Below, piece after piece: positions 1-8,634 of a stretch of 64,000 nucleotides of DNA. Source of the DNA: JAMCRM01 sp035561075 (GTDB lineage Bacteria; Acidobacteriota; Terriglobia; Bryobacterales; Bryobacteraceae); NCBI GenBank assembly GCA_035561075.1, contig DATMYF010000110.1:53660-117659 (forward strand). Reading direction: 5' to 3'. Each line of letters begins with the position of its first letter. The first letter of the stretch is position 1. The position numbers and the translations under genes are program-made. Under the pieces are notes generated by a model. That model was not told where the DNA came from, did not search any database, and saw nothing but the letters and a program-made list of their open reading frames with translations.

Positions 1-2
1 CG

Positions 3-950
3 GCCCTGGCAATGGCGATGGTATTCCTCCGGGTACGGTATCTGGCGCCCGCGCTGGTGCTGGTGCTCGCCGTGCTCTCCTGGCCGGCCGTGATTCCGCG
101 CTATTCGATCGAGACGGCGTGGCGCCTCACCACCATCCCATGGCAGGCGGCGCTGCGCATCATCCCCGAGGATCAATTCCTTCGGAAATACTTGGCGGAC
201 TACCCCGCCGCTCGAATGATCGAGGAGGTGGTGCCCGCGGGTGCGCCGGTGCTGATGCATTCGCCGGTGCCCACCGCCTATACCTCGCGCGACGTCCGGG
301 TGGTCTACCAGTCGGCGTCCGGGCTGACGCTGGGCGGAATGCTACTCTCCCCAATGCTGCCGGACGCGCTACCTACCTGGCTGCTGACCTTCCGTTTTCC
401 CGCGCGGCAGCTTCATAAAGTGCGGGTGGTCCAGACAGCCCTGGGGCAGTCGGAGAAGTGGAGCATCGCGGAACTGCGGGTCTATAATGGCCCGCTTGAG
501 CTGCCGCGCGCACCAGAGTGGCGGCTGAGGGCCAATCCCAATCCGTGGGACGTCCAGATGGCATTCGACAACAGCCCCGTCACGCGCTGGTCAAGCGCCG
601 AGAGCCTGCACCCCGGAATGTCCGTGGAAGTGGATTTCGGCAAGCCCAGGAACGTGGACCGCGTGCTGCTGGAGTGCTCGCACGACCAGTACAAAATCCG
701 GCTGCGCCTTGAAGGGCAGGACGAGGCGGGCAAGTGGATCCCGCTCGCCGACGAGCCGGAGCAGGCCGACGCACCACTCGTCGAGGGTCTGCGCCGGGCC
801 GCGACGGAGGAGTTGAAACAGCGCGGCATCCGTTACATCCTGGTGTGGGATTCCGATTTCGGCGCCGATGATTTCCGCACCCGACCCGGTGAATGGGGCC
901 TCGGCCTCGTTGGCAAAGCCCCCGGCGCGACACTGTTCCAAATCTTATGA
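3..950 (+). CDS. C-terminal part of a membrane protein with discoidin-like domain (partial)
   Basis: The frame is open to the left edge, so the true start probably lies outside the window; internal ATGs at 12 and 18 are possible but unconvincing. One hydrophobic segment (about residues 8-28) is followed by a soluble region. About residues 170-245 look like an F5/8 type C (discoidin) beta-sandwich: a 'NSPVTRWSS' stretch followed by 'VEVDFGKPRNVDRV'. The order (last membrane helix, soluble tail ending in a sugar-binding-like fold) suits the C-terminal part of a large multi-spanning GT39-like glycosyltransferase; that is inference. It overlaps the next gene by 4 bases (ATGA). Confidence 0.6.
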   Translation, partial: ALAMAMVFLRVRYLAPALVLVLAVLSWPAVIPRYSIETAWRLTTIPWQAALRIIPEDQFLRKYLADYPAARMIEEVVPAGAPVLMHSPVPTAYTSRDVRVVYQSASGLTLGGMLLSPMLPDALPTWLLTFRFPARQLHKVRVVQTALGQSEKWSIAELRVYNGPLELPRAPEWRLRANPNPWDVQMAFDNSPVTRWSSAESLHPGMSVEVDFGKPRNVDRVLLECSHDQYKIRLRLEGQDEAGKWIPLADEPEQADAPLVEGLRRAATEELKQRGIRYILVWDSDFGADDFRTRPGEWGLGLVGKAPGATLFQIL

Positions 951-1897
951 AACTCTTCCTCGGAGTGGACGGTGGCCAGTCCAGCACCACCGCATTGATT
1001 GGCGACGAGACCGGCCGCGTGCTCGGCGCCGGCACGGGCGGTCCCTGCAACCATGTGGGCGCCGCGGAAGGGCCAAAGAAGCTCGCCCGCGCGGTCGGGG
1101 AGTGCGTGGGAGCGGCTTGTGCGAAGGCGGGGCTCGACCGGGACACCGTCCGGTTTGCCGCCGCCTGTTTCGGGATGAGCGGCGGCCCGGCTGACAAGCG
1201 GAGTATCCTGGCGGAGATTCTGCGGGCGGATCAACTCCTGGTGACCACCGACGCCGTAATCGCTCTCGCCGGAGCCACCGCCGGGCAACCCGGGATCATC
1301 ACCATCGCGGGCACGGGATCTATCGCGTACGGCCGCAACGCCGCGGGGAAGTTTGCGCGCGCGGGTGGCTGGGGATACATTTTCGGCGACGAGGGCGGCG
1401 GCTTCGACATCACCCGCCGGGCGCTACGCGCCGCCCTGGCTATGGAGGAGGGCTGGGGGCCGGAAACAGCCTTGCGCGGCGTCCTGCTCAACGCCACCGG
1501 CGCGGCGGACGCCAACGACCTGCTGCATCGTTTCTACACCACCGAGTGGCCGCGTGCCCGCGTAGCCACGCTCGCCATGCTGGTGGACCGCACAGCCCAG
1601 GAGGGCGACGCTGTGGCGCTCGGCATCCTGCACGAAGCCGCGAAGCAACTCGCTGCTCTGGCGGCTTCCGTCCGGAAGCAACTGTGGGCGCCTGGCGAGG
1701 CGGTGAAGGTGGTCCACATCGGGGGCGTGTTCCGCGGCGCGATTCTGTTGGAGCGCTTCCGAACGATCATGGAGAAGGAGCCGGGGAATCGTTGCGGCCC
1801 GCCCGTCTATGGTCCCGCCGCCGGCGCACTGCTGGAAGCTTGCGCCGCCGCGGGCGTCCATCCCTCCCTTCGCGACCTGCCGGACTTCAAAGCGTAG
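947..1897 (+). CDS. BadF/BadG/BcrA/BcrD-family sugar kinase (N-acetylglucosamine kinase-like)
   Basis: A 316-aa ASKHA-fold ATPase. The N-terminus carries the phosphate-1 motif 'FLGVDGGQSSTTA'; 'TIAGTGSIAYG' (about residue 120) is the second phosphate loop, followed by 'GGWGYIFGDEGGG', and a late 'HIGGVF' is the adenosine-site glycine motif. This pattern is typical of soluble N-acetylglucosamine or glucosamine kinases of the BadF family; no iron-sulfur cysteines of the benzoyl-CoA reductase activators are seen. ATG at 947 is preferred over upstream starts because it overlaps the preceding stop (ATGA) and begins directly at the conserved strand. A role in amino-sugar salvage is plausible, but the substrate is not proven by sequence. 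Confidence 0.85.
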   Translation: MKLFLGVDGGQSSTTALIGDETGRVLGAGTGGPCNHVGAAEGPKKLARAVGECVGAACAKAGLDRDTVRFAAACFGMSGGPADKRSILAEILRADQLLVTTDAVIALAGATAGQPGIITIAGTGSIAYGRNAAGKFARAGGWGYIFGDEGGGFDITRRALRAALAMEEGWGPETALRGVLLNATGAADANDLLHRFYTTEWPRARVATLAMLVDRTAQEGDAVALGILHEAAKQLAALAASVRKQLWAPGEAVKVVHIGGVFRGAILLERFRTIMEKEPGNRCGPPVYGPAAGALLEACAAAGVHPSLRDLPDFKA

Positions 1898-1903
1898 CCA
1901 CCA

Positions 1904-1941
1904 ATAAAAAAAGGCCGCCGGATCCCTAAATCCCGACGGCC
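1904..1941 (-). terminator. Rho-independent terminator of the radical SAM gene
   Basis: GGCCGCCGG (1913-1921) pairs with CCGACGGCC (1933-1941) with one mismatch across an 11-base loop. On the minus strand the stem is followed by a run of T (A run at 1906-1912). It lies about 35 bases after the stop of the minus-strand gene and just after the convergent plus-strand stop. Confidence 0.8.
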
Positions 1942-1975
1942 CCAGGTTGTTACGGTTTGAGACACCTTTCAAATA

Positions 1976-4075
1976 CTAGTCCCCGAAAGAGCCGACCTCT
2001 TCGCGCTCTTCGGCGGCCGGCTTGGGCGCGGGCGGCGGAGCCTGGATCGTAACCAGTTCTGGCCCCGCGACTTCCTTCAACACCACCTGCCGGTAAAGCT
2101 TGGCCATCCGGGCGTTCTCTTCCGCTTGCCGCTGTTTCTCGGCGCGCGCCCGGACCTTTTCTTCCCGCGCGTTCTTCGCAACCCCCAGAACATCCAGGTC
2201 GTGTTGCGCTTCGCGCGTAATAATCTCTTCCTTGAGCACCAGAGAGTGCTCGGTGCTGGCCAGCGGTACCGCCTTGCCGCCCGCGAAAATCTCGTGACGG
2301 CCGTGTTCCTCGTACCACTTGGCCAAGCTGGCGGTCATATGCATTTTCTCTACGATGTTACGCCAGCCTACACCTGTATTATACGCACAAAATGATATTT
2401 CTCCCTCTTGGGTCGCATACGGAATGATGCATTGTTCAGTACGACGGAAATCGTAATTGAACAGATCCTGGAACCACATGCCCGCAATGAGCAGGAAATT
2501 CCAGCGGTCGGCGCGGCGGGCTTCGATATCCTCGATGGTCCGGTCCGCCCCCACCTTTCCGTAATTCTTCCCGGTGGCACCGAAAGTTTTGTCGAACTTG
2601 CGGAGCATGTCGGTGAGCTTGAAGTGCGTAGGGGACTGGAACGGGTCGTAGTTGCGCGCCACGGCCAGCGCCATCCCGATAATCGAGGTCCACTTGCCTT
2701 TGGCGGCATCGTTGATGCGGGCCACATCGCGGGCCATGCGGTCGCCATTGAGGAATGCCGTTACCGGCACGGCTTCTTTGGTCTCCTTATCGACCATAAC
2801 GGCCATTCCGACCCCGCAATTGGGGTGGCAGCCGCAGCTCAACTGTCCCCAATCGGCCTGCGGCCCGTGCACCAGGTCGGACCAGTCGGAAAACGTGCTC
2901 ATGAACGAGATAGGGAACCAGTCGCGCGCGGGTTCGCCGAGGCCGGTCTGTTTCTTGACGTCGTGGGCCAGGTGCGAGAGGGTATACCGCTGCGCCTTCC
3001 GGCGTTCGTCGGTGACGGCTTCGTCGCGGCCGGTAAACGATACCGGCTGGAAGGACAAGAAGGGAATCTTCTTCGGATTATCGAGCGCGAACTGCACAAT
3101 GCGCCCCACCTGCTCGTTATTGATGCCGTTCACCAGGGTGATGACGGGTACGATATCCACGCCCGCGGAGTGCAGGTTTTCGATGGCCCGCAGCTTCACG
3201 TCGAACAGGTTCCCGACCATGCGGTGCCCGTTGGCGGCGTTGCCGATGCCATCGAACTGGAGGTATGCGTACCGCAGCCCTGCCTTCGCTGCCCTCCGGC
3301 AAAACTCCGCGCTCTTGGCGAACTCGATCCCGTTGGTGGCTGCCTGAACGCTGGTGTAACCCACCTGGCGGGCGTACCGCACCGCATCCAGGAAGTGCGG
3401 CGAGAGCGTCGGCTCCCCGCCGGAGAACTGCACGGACATTTGCCGTTTGGGCTTGATGGTGATGGCATTGTCGAGCAGGGTACGGATCTCATCCCAGCTC
3501 AGCTCGTGAACGAAACCGACCTGGTTGGCGTCCATGAAGCACGGGTCGCACATCATGTTGCAGCGGTTGGTCAGGTCGATGGTGAGGACCGAACCGCGAC
3601 CGTGCGTCACGGTGCTGGAGCCGTGATGGTGCAGCTTTTCGTCGTTGTGGGCGCGGATGTCGCGGCCTGGGAAGGTCTTTTCCAGGTGGCGGAAGAAGGC
3701 CGTGTCGATGGCCATGACATCTTCGAAGTGGCCGTGGCGCGGGCAATCTTTGACCATTAGGATCTTGCCGTCGCGCTCGATGATCTGCGCCTTGATCTCC
3801 CCCGCCTTTTCGTCCACCAGCACCGAGAGCGGCCGTTTCCCGTCGATGATCTCGTTGCGGATTTCGGGCACGCACTTCGGGCAGAGCGAATCCGTCTCGC
3901 GCGGCCAGCCCAATGGCGGTTTTGTTTTCTCCCACGATTTGAGCAGAGGCTTTTCGGACCACTTGGGCGTGAAGGACGGGTTTGGCCTCAGATGGCTCGC
4001 CTTGTCATAAACCACCCAGGCCGCTCCGGCGGCGTATGTAAGGGCTTTCTCCAGATACTTGATGGGTTTGTGCAT
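1976..4075 (-). CDS. Radical SAM protein of the MJ0619/tetraether synthase (Tes) type
   Basis: A 699-aa cytoplasmic protein. Residues 65-68 (CPKC) with a later 'DCPRHGH' form an N-terminal metal-binding-like module. The SAM/[4Fe-4S] motif is C172-x3-C176-x2-C179 ('RCNMMCDPCF'), followed by 'FSGGEPTLSP' near 217-226. The second half has 'CGCHPNCG' and a cysteine-bearing stretch beginning 'DLFNYDFRRTEQC' and ending 'FCAYN', which resembles the family of Methanocaldococcus MJ0619 and archaeal Tes, which join lipid tails through C-C bonds. About 45 charged and Pro/Ala-rich residues form an extra C-terminal tail. ATG at 4075 was chosen because homology-like sequence begins there and AGGGAG/GAGGA lie just upstream; a longer frame upstream has no family character. 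A role in membrane-spanning lipid (iso-diabolic acid) synthesis is inference. Confidence 0.75.
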   Translation of the reverse strand: MHKPIKYLEKALTYAAGAAWVVYDKASHLRPNPSFTPKWSEKPLLKSWEKTKPPLGWPRETDSLCPKCVPEIRNEIIDGKRPLSVLVDEKAGEIKAQIIERDGKILMVKDCPRHGHFEDVMAIDTAFFRHLEKTFPGRDIRAHNDEKLHHHGSSTVTHGRGSVLTIDLTNRCNMMCDPCFMDANQVGFVHELSWDEIRTLLDNAITIKPKRQMSVQFSGGEPTLSPHFLDAVRYARQVGYTSVQAATNGIEFAKSAEFCRRAAKAGLRYAYLQFDGIGNAANGHRMVGNLFDVKLRAIENLHSAGVDIVPVITLVNGINNEQVGRIVQFALDNPKKIPFLSFQPVSFTGRDEAVTDERRKAQRYTLSHLAHDVKKQTGLGEPARDWFPISFMSTFSDWSDLVHGPQADWGQLSCGCHPNCGVGMAVMVDKETKEAVPVTAFLNGDRMARDVARINDAAKGKWTSIIGMALAVARNYDPFQSPTHFKLTDMLRKFDKTFGATGKNYGKVGADRTIEDIEARRADRWNFLLIAGMWFQDLFNYDFRRTEQCIIPYATQEGEISFCAYNTGVGWRNIVEKMHMTASLAKWYEEHGRHEIFAGGKAVPLASTEHSLVLKEEIITREAQHDLDVLGVAKNAREEKVRARAEKQRQAEENARMAKLYRQVVLKEVAGPELVTIQAPPPAPKPAAEEREEVGSFGD

Positions 4076-4274
4076 TCCTCGTGAAACTCCCTCCCGGGTG
4101 CAGGCTAATCCGCGGCAACCCAGATAATCTGCGTATGGGGGACAGTATAGGGTGCCGTTTGAGGGGGAGGCCACGGATTGCCATCCAAGTGAGCTTCCCG
4201 CCAGTTGTACGGCGCATTTGCGGGCTGAACGGTTCGTGCCGTCGAAGGGCACCCCGCTGTTATTCTGGAAGGGG

Positions 4275-6071
4275 ATGGCCCTACTCCTGAGCTCGAACGG
4301 TATCGGAAAATCCTTTGGCGCGCGCACGTTATTCGAGAATCTCTCGCTGGGGATATCCGAGGGCGAGCGCCTGGGCCTGATCGGGCCGAACGGCTCCGGC
4401 AAGACCACGCTTCTGAAGATCCTGGCCGGACGCATCACACCGGATGACGGTACCCTGTCCCTGCGCCGCCTGACCCGCACCGGCTACGTGGCGCAGGATT
4501 CGGCGCTTCCGGAGGAGAAGACCGCCGGCGAGATCGTGGCCGACGCCCTGGGGGACCAGCAGATGGAGGAGGCCGAGCGCGCCTCCCGCATCAACGTCAC
4601 CCTGGGACGCGCCGGCTTCACCGACCCCACTGTGCGCGCCGGGTCGCTTTCGGGCGGCTGGCGGCGACGGCTGGCCATCGCTCGCGAACTGGTGAAGGCG
4701 CCCGACATCCTCTTCCTGGACGAGCCGACGAACCACCTGGACCTCGAAGGCATCCTGTGGCTGGAAAAGCTGCTGGCCACATCGTCTTTCGCGAGCGTGG
4801 TGGTTAGCCACGACCGCTGGTTCCTTGAGAACGCCGTGAACCAGATGGCCGAGTTGAACCGCGCCTATCCCGAGGGGATATTCCGCGTCGACGGCAACTA
4901 CAGCCGGTTCCTCGAAAAGAAGGCGGAATTCCTGCGGGCTCAGGAGCGGTTGCAGGAGTCGCTTGCCAACATCGTGCGGCGCGAGGTGGAATGGCTGCGG
5001 CGCGGTCCCAAGGCACGTGCCACCAAGTCCAAAGCGCGCATCGAAGAGGCAGAGCGGTTAATGGGCGAGCTGGCGGAGGTCTCCGCGCGCAACGTCAAGG
5101 GCGCGGCCCAGATCGATTTCACCGGGTCAGACCGCCGCACCAAGCGGCTCATCTCCGTCGAGGGCCTGGGCAAGGAACTGGGCGGCCGCACGCTATTCCG
5201 CGATCTCAACGTGGTGCTGTCGCCCGGCGCGCGGCTGGGACTGGTAGGGCAAAACGGCACAGGCAAAACCACGCTGCTGCGGATCCTCAACGGCGAACTC
5301 GAACCCGACGGGGGAGAGGCGCGCCGGGCTGAGGCGCTGCGCATAGTCTACTTCGACCAGGGTCGGCAACAACTCGACCTTAGCCGCACCTTACGCGAGG
5401 CGCTAGGCGCGCGCGGCGATTTCGTGATCTTCCGGGACCGTCCCATGCACGTGGCCGGCTGGGCCCGCCGCTTCCTCTTCGGACCCGAACAGCTCGACCG
5501 GCCCATGTCCAGCCTCTCCGGAGGCGAGCAGGCGCGAGTGCTGATCGCGCGCCTGATGCTTGAACCGGCGGACGTGCTGCTGCTGGACGAGCCCACCAAC
5601 GACCTGGATATCCCCACACTCGAGGTGCTGGAGGACAGCCTGAACGAGTTCCCCGGCGCGCTGGTGCTGGTGACCCATGACCGGTTTCTGCTCGACCGTG
5701 TGGCGAACGCGGTGTTGGGCCTCGACGGCCGCGGCGGTGCCCGTATATTCGCCGATTACTGGCAGTGGGAGCAGGCACAGCTCGGGCAGAAGCAGCCGCG
5801 GACCGAAAAGGAGCCCGCGCAGCAGCCCCGGCCGGCGTCTGGCGGGAAAAAGCGGCTTTCCTACATGGAAACCCGCGAGTGGGACCAGATGGAGGAGAAG
5901 ATCCTTGCCGCGGAAGAGGAACTGGCCGCACGGCAGCGCGAATTGCAGGCCGAGGAGGTGGTCAGCGACCCCATCCGGCTGCAGGAGACGTACGAGCGCC
6001 TGAAGGCCGCGGAAGAGACTGTGGCGGGCCTCTACGCGCGCTGGGCGGAGCTCGAAGCCAAGCTGGCCTAG
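4275..6071 (+). CDS. uup: ABC-F family ATPase (Uup-like)
   Basis: 598 aa, two ABC cassettes and no membrane segments. Walker A motifs are 'GPNGSGKTT' and 'GQNGTGKTT'; signatures are 'LSGGW' and 'LSGGE'; Walker B motifs are 'LFLDEPTNHLD' and 'LLLDEPTNDLD'. An arginine/lysine-rich linker joins the cassettes, and the last 75 residues are a predicted coiled coil, as in Uup. ABC-F proteins act on ribosomes and Uup-like members also bind DNA; the exact role is open. ATG at 4275 follows GGAAGGGG and starts at the conserved N-terminus. The 199-bp divergent gap before it (4076-4274) shows nothing else recognisable. Confidence 0.88.
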   Translation: MALLLSSNGIGKSFGARTLFENLSLGISEGERLGLIGPNGSGKTTLLKILAGRITPDDGTLSLRRLTRTGYVAQDSALPEEKTAGEIVADALGDQQMEEAERASRINVTLGRAGFTDPTVRAGSLSGGWRRRLAIARELVKAPDILFLDEPTNHLDLEGILWLEKLLATSSFASVVVSHDRWFLENAVNQMAELNRAYPEGIFRVDGNYSRFLEKKAEFLRAQERLQESLANIVRREVEWLRRGPKARATKSKARIEEAERLMGELAEVSARNVKGAAQIDFTGSDRRTKRLISVEGLGKELGGRTLFRDLNVVLSPGARLGLVGQNGTGKTTLLRILNGELEPDGGEARRAEALRIVYFDQGRQQLDLSRTLREALGARGDFVIFRDRPMHVAGWARRFLFGPEQLDRPMSSLSGGEQARVLIARLMLEPADVLLLDEPTNDLDIPTLEVLEDSLNEFPGALVLVTHDRFLLDRVANAVLGLDGRGGARIFADYWQWEQAQLGQKQPRTEKEPAQQPRPASGGKKRLSYMETREWDQMEEKILAAEEELAARQRELQAEEVVSDPIRLQETYERLKAAEETVAGLYARWAELEAKLA

Positions 6072-6078
6072 CCCCGCG

Positions 6079-7449
6079 CTATCGCACAGAGGCCGCGACG
6101 CGCTGCCGGTACTCCGCTGCTTTCGCCAGAATGGCCGCCGAATCGAGCGTCAGGGACCGCCCGTCGCGCACGATCGGGTTGCCGTTCACCATCACGTCCC
6201 TCACGTCGGCGCCCTTGAGCGCGTAGATGATCTGGGACGCGACGCCATAGAGAGGCGCAGCGTTGGGACGGTCGAGCCGCAGGGTGATGAGGTCCGCGCG
6301 CTTGCCCGCTTCGAGCGAGCCGATCTCTTTATCAAGCCCCAGGGCGCGGGCGCCGCGGATGGTCAGCATTTCGAGCGCCGTGGCTGCGGACAGGGCCTGC
6401 GGATTGAGGCCCGTCACCTTCTGCAGCTTGGCGGCGAGGTCCGCCTCTTCGAGCATGTCGAAGTCGTTGTTGCTGCCCGCGGGGCCGTCCGTTCCGAGCC
6501 CCACGGAGAGATCGAAGGACAGCATCTTCGTGACCGGCGCTACGCCGCTCCCCAGCTTCGCATTGCTCGACGGGCAGTGCGCGATCCCGGTTTTGCGCGC
6601 AGCCAGGATGCGCATGTCGGCCTCGTCCACCCACACAGAATGCGCCGCTAGCGTCCGGCCTTCGAGCACTCCCAGTTTTTCGAGAAGGGCGGTGGGGCTC
6701 ATGCCGCGCTTGGCTCGCAGTTCGTCGTTCTCGCGTTTGGTCTCGGACAGGTGGATGATGAGCGGGGCGCCGTGTCGGTTAGCGAGCCGACGGCAGGCCT
6801 GCAAAGTCTCGTCGGAATTGGTGTAGACGGCGTGCGGCGCCACGGCCGGGGTGATCAGAGGGTCGTTTCTGAAGCGCTCCAGAAACCGCTCCGTAAAAGC
6901 GAGGGCGGCAGCCGGTGTTTTGGCATCCGGCACCGGAAACCCGATGATGGTCTCACCGAGCACGCCGCGCATGCCGGCTTCTCTGGTGGCCTCCGCAACG
7001 ACGTCCTCAAAGTAGTACATGTCCGTGTAGGTAGTGGTGCCGGAAAGCATCATCTCCAGGCAGGCCAGGCGTGTACCCCAGCGGACAAACTCGGCGTTCA
7101 CGTTTTTCGACTCGGCGGGAAAGATGTACTTCTCAAGCCATTCCTGAAGCGGCAGGTCGTCCGCCAAGCCGCGAAACAGCGACATGGGCGCGTGCGCGTG
7201 GGTGTTGACGAAACCGGGGGCGATCAAGGCCTCACCGCGATCGAGCCGCTGTTTCGCTTCGAAGCGGCGGTCGATCTCCGCGCGACTGCCCACCCCCACG
7301 ATGCGCTCGCCCCGCACGGCCACTGCGCCGTTCTCGATGATGCGCCGCGCCGGGTCCATGGTGACTACGTAGCGCGCGGTCCAGATCCAATCGGCGGGTT
7401 CGGCGGCAAGCGCGCAAGCTATCAGGAAGAAGCTAGAGAAAAGACGCAT
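6079..7449 (-). CDS. mtaD: Exported amidohydrolase, MTA/SAH (adenosine-type) deaminase family
   Basis: 456 aa with an apparent signal peptide (about residues 1-16, ending 'ACALAAEPA'). The metal site 'NTHAHAPMS', then 'HLSETKREND', 'AAHSVW' and 'GTDGPAGSNND' match the TRZ/ATZ-MtaD deaminases that act on 5'-methylthioadenosine, S-adenosylhomocysteine or adenosine. It is the last gene of the nucleoside salvage operon; its start overlaps the cytidine deaminase by 17 bases. A deaminase placed outside the cytoplasm would convert purine nucleosides before uptake by the operon's transporter; this location is inferred from the signal peptide only. Most MtaD proteins lack a signal peptide, so this is unusual. 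Confidence 0.8.
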   Translation of the reverse strand: MRLFSSFFLIACALAAEPADWIWTARYVVTMDPARRIIENGAVAVRGERIVGVGSRAEIDRRFEAKQRLDRGEALIAPGFVNTHAHAPMSLFRGLADDLPLQEWLEKYIFPAESKNVNAEFVRWGTRLACLEMMLSGTTTYTDMYYFEDVVAEATREAGMRGVLGETIIGFPVPDAKTPAAALAFTERFLERFRNDPLITPAVAPHAVYTNSDETLQACRRLANRHGAPLIIHLSETKRENDELRAKRGMSPTALLEKLGVLEGRTLAAHSVWVDEADMRILAARKTGIAHCPSSNAKLGSGVAPVTKMLSFDLSVGLGTDGPAGSNNDFDMLEEADLAAKLQKVTGLNPQALSAATALEMLTIRGARALGLDKEIGSLEAGKRADLITLRLDRPNAAPLYGVASQIIYALKGADVRDVMVNGNPIVRDGRSLTLDSAAILAKAAEYRQRVAASVR

Positions 7450-7816
7450 CGAAGGGTCTCGGGAAGATGTCTCGCAGGCGCAGGGTTTCGGTCTTGCCGC
7501 GCAGGTTCGCCAGAATCACTTCGGTATCGCCGCAGAACTCCCACAGGATTTGGCGGCAGGCTCCGCATGGCGGCGTAAGGGTTTCGCTATCGGCCGCTAC
7601 GGCGATGCGGCGGAACTGCCGTGCGCCCTCGGAGAGCGCCTTGAAGATGGCCACGCGCTCGGCGCAGACAGTCAGCCCATAGGTGGCGTTCTCCACGTTA
7701 CAGCCGGTGTAAATGCGGCCGGCGATGTCTTCCACCGCGGCCCCTACTTTGAATTTCGAAAATGGCGCGTGGGCGTTTTCCCGCGCGCGGAGCGCGGCTT
7801 CCACTAGGGGGTCCAT
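7433..7816 (-). CDS. cdd: Cytidine deaminase
   Basis: 127 aa, the usual length of the small tetrameric enzyme that converts cytidine and deoxycytidine to (deoxy)uridine. The zinc motifs are 'CAERVAIF' (Cys and catalytic Glu) and 'PPCGACRQ'; 'GCNVENATYG' binds substrate. The start at 7816 shares one base with the stop of the purine nucleoside phosphorylase (TGATG), indicating translational coupling. Its product feeds the pyrimidine phosphorylase in the same operon. Confidence 0.95.
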   Translation of the reverse strand: MDPLVEAALRARENAHAPFSKFKVGAAVEDIAGRIYTGCNVENATYGLTVCAERVAIFKALSEGARQFRRIAVAADSETLTPPCGACRQILWEFCGDTEVILANLRGKTETLRLRDIFPRPFDASFL

Positions 7817-8634
7817 CACTCCTCCAGGCGCGGCAGCAGCGTCTTGAGCAGGGCGATCAGGGTGCCGCGGACGGCGGCTCCCGTTTCGAGCACTTCTTCG
7901 TGGTTGATCTTTTGTGGGAGAACGCCAGCCGCCATGTTGGTAACGCAGGAGATTCCCAGGCACCGGATCCCCATGTGGTTGGCAGCGATCACTTCCGGTA
8001 CCGTGGACATCCCGACCACGTCCGCCCCGATGGTGCGCAGGAAGCGGATCTCCGCGGGCGTCTCGTAACTGGGCCCCAGCATGGCTGCGTAGACACCTTC
8101 CACCAGCGGGATTCCCAGTTCCCGCCCCGACGCTTTGGCAGCTTCGCGGTAGCGCAGGCAGTAGGCCTCGCTCATGTCGGGAAAGCGCGGACCGAGAGTG
8201 TCCAGGTTGGGCCCCACCAGCGGGTTCGAACCTTGCAGATTGATGTGGTCCGAGATCAGCACCAGCCCGCCGCGTTCGAGCGACAGGTTAATGCCGCCCG
8301 CGGCATTCGTGAAGACCATGCCGCTCACCCCGAGCGACCCCAGCGCCCGCACCCCGAAGGTCACCTGCTGTTGTGTGTAGCCCTCGTAGAGATGGACGCG
8401 GCCGGACATCACCGCCACGGGCAGGCTGCCGAGCGTCCCTACCACCAGTTTTCCAGCGTGTCCGACGGCCGTGGAGCAGGGCCAGCCGGGAATTTCGGAA
8501 TAGTGAATTTCCGTGCGGCTCGAAAGCTCCCCGGCGAACCCGCCGAGACCGCTGCCGAGCACCACACCAACGCGCGGCCGTACGCTGAGGCGCGCTTCCA
8601 GGTACTCCCGGGCGGCGGCAAGATGGTTGATCAC
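7816..8634 (-). CDS. punA: Purine nucleoside phosphorylase (PNP-I, trimeric class)
   Basis: 272 aa. 'GVVLGSGLGG' binds phosphate; 'GRVHLYEGY', 'FTNAAGGI', 'GPSYETPAEI' and 'GMSTVPE' are the standard PNP-I motifs. It splits purine nucleosides into base and ribose-1-phosphate. The chosen start is GTG at 8634, which overlaps the transporter stop as GTGA and leaves the usual family length; the longer frame upstream is unrelated sequence inside the transporter gene. Confidence 0.92.
   Translation of the reverse strand: MINHLAAAREYLEARLSVRPRVGVVLGSGLGGFAGELSSRTEIHYSEIPGWPCSTAVGHAGKLVVGTLGSLPVAVMSGRVHLYEGYTQQQVTFGVRALGSLGVSGMVFTNAAGGINLSLERGGLVLISDHINLQGSNPLVGPNLDTLGPRFPDMSEAYCLRYREAAKASGRELGIPLVEGVYAAMLGPSYETPAEIRFLRTIGADVVGMSTVPEVIAANHMGIRCLGISCVTNMAAGVLPQKINHEEVLETGAAVRGTLIALLKTLLPRLEE

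Noticed and set aside
2408..3760. A 450-codon plus-strand open frame opposite the radical SAM gene
   Set aside because: It mirrors the codon pattern of the minus-strand gene and shows no protein family character, whereas the minus strand has clear radical SAM motifs.
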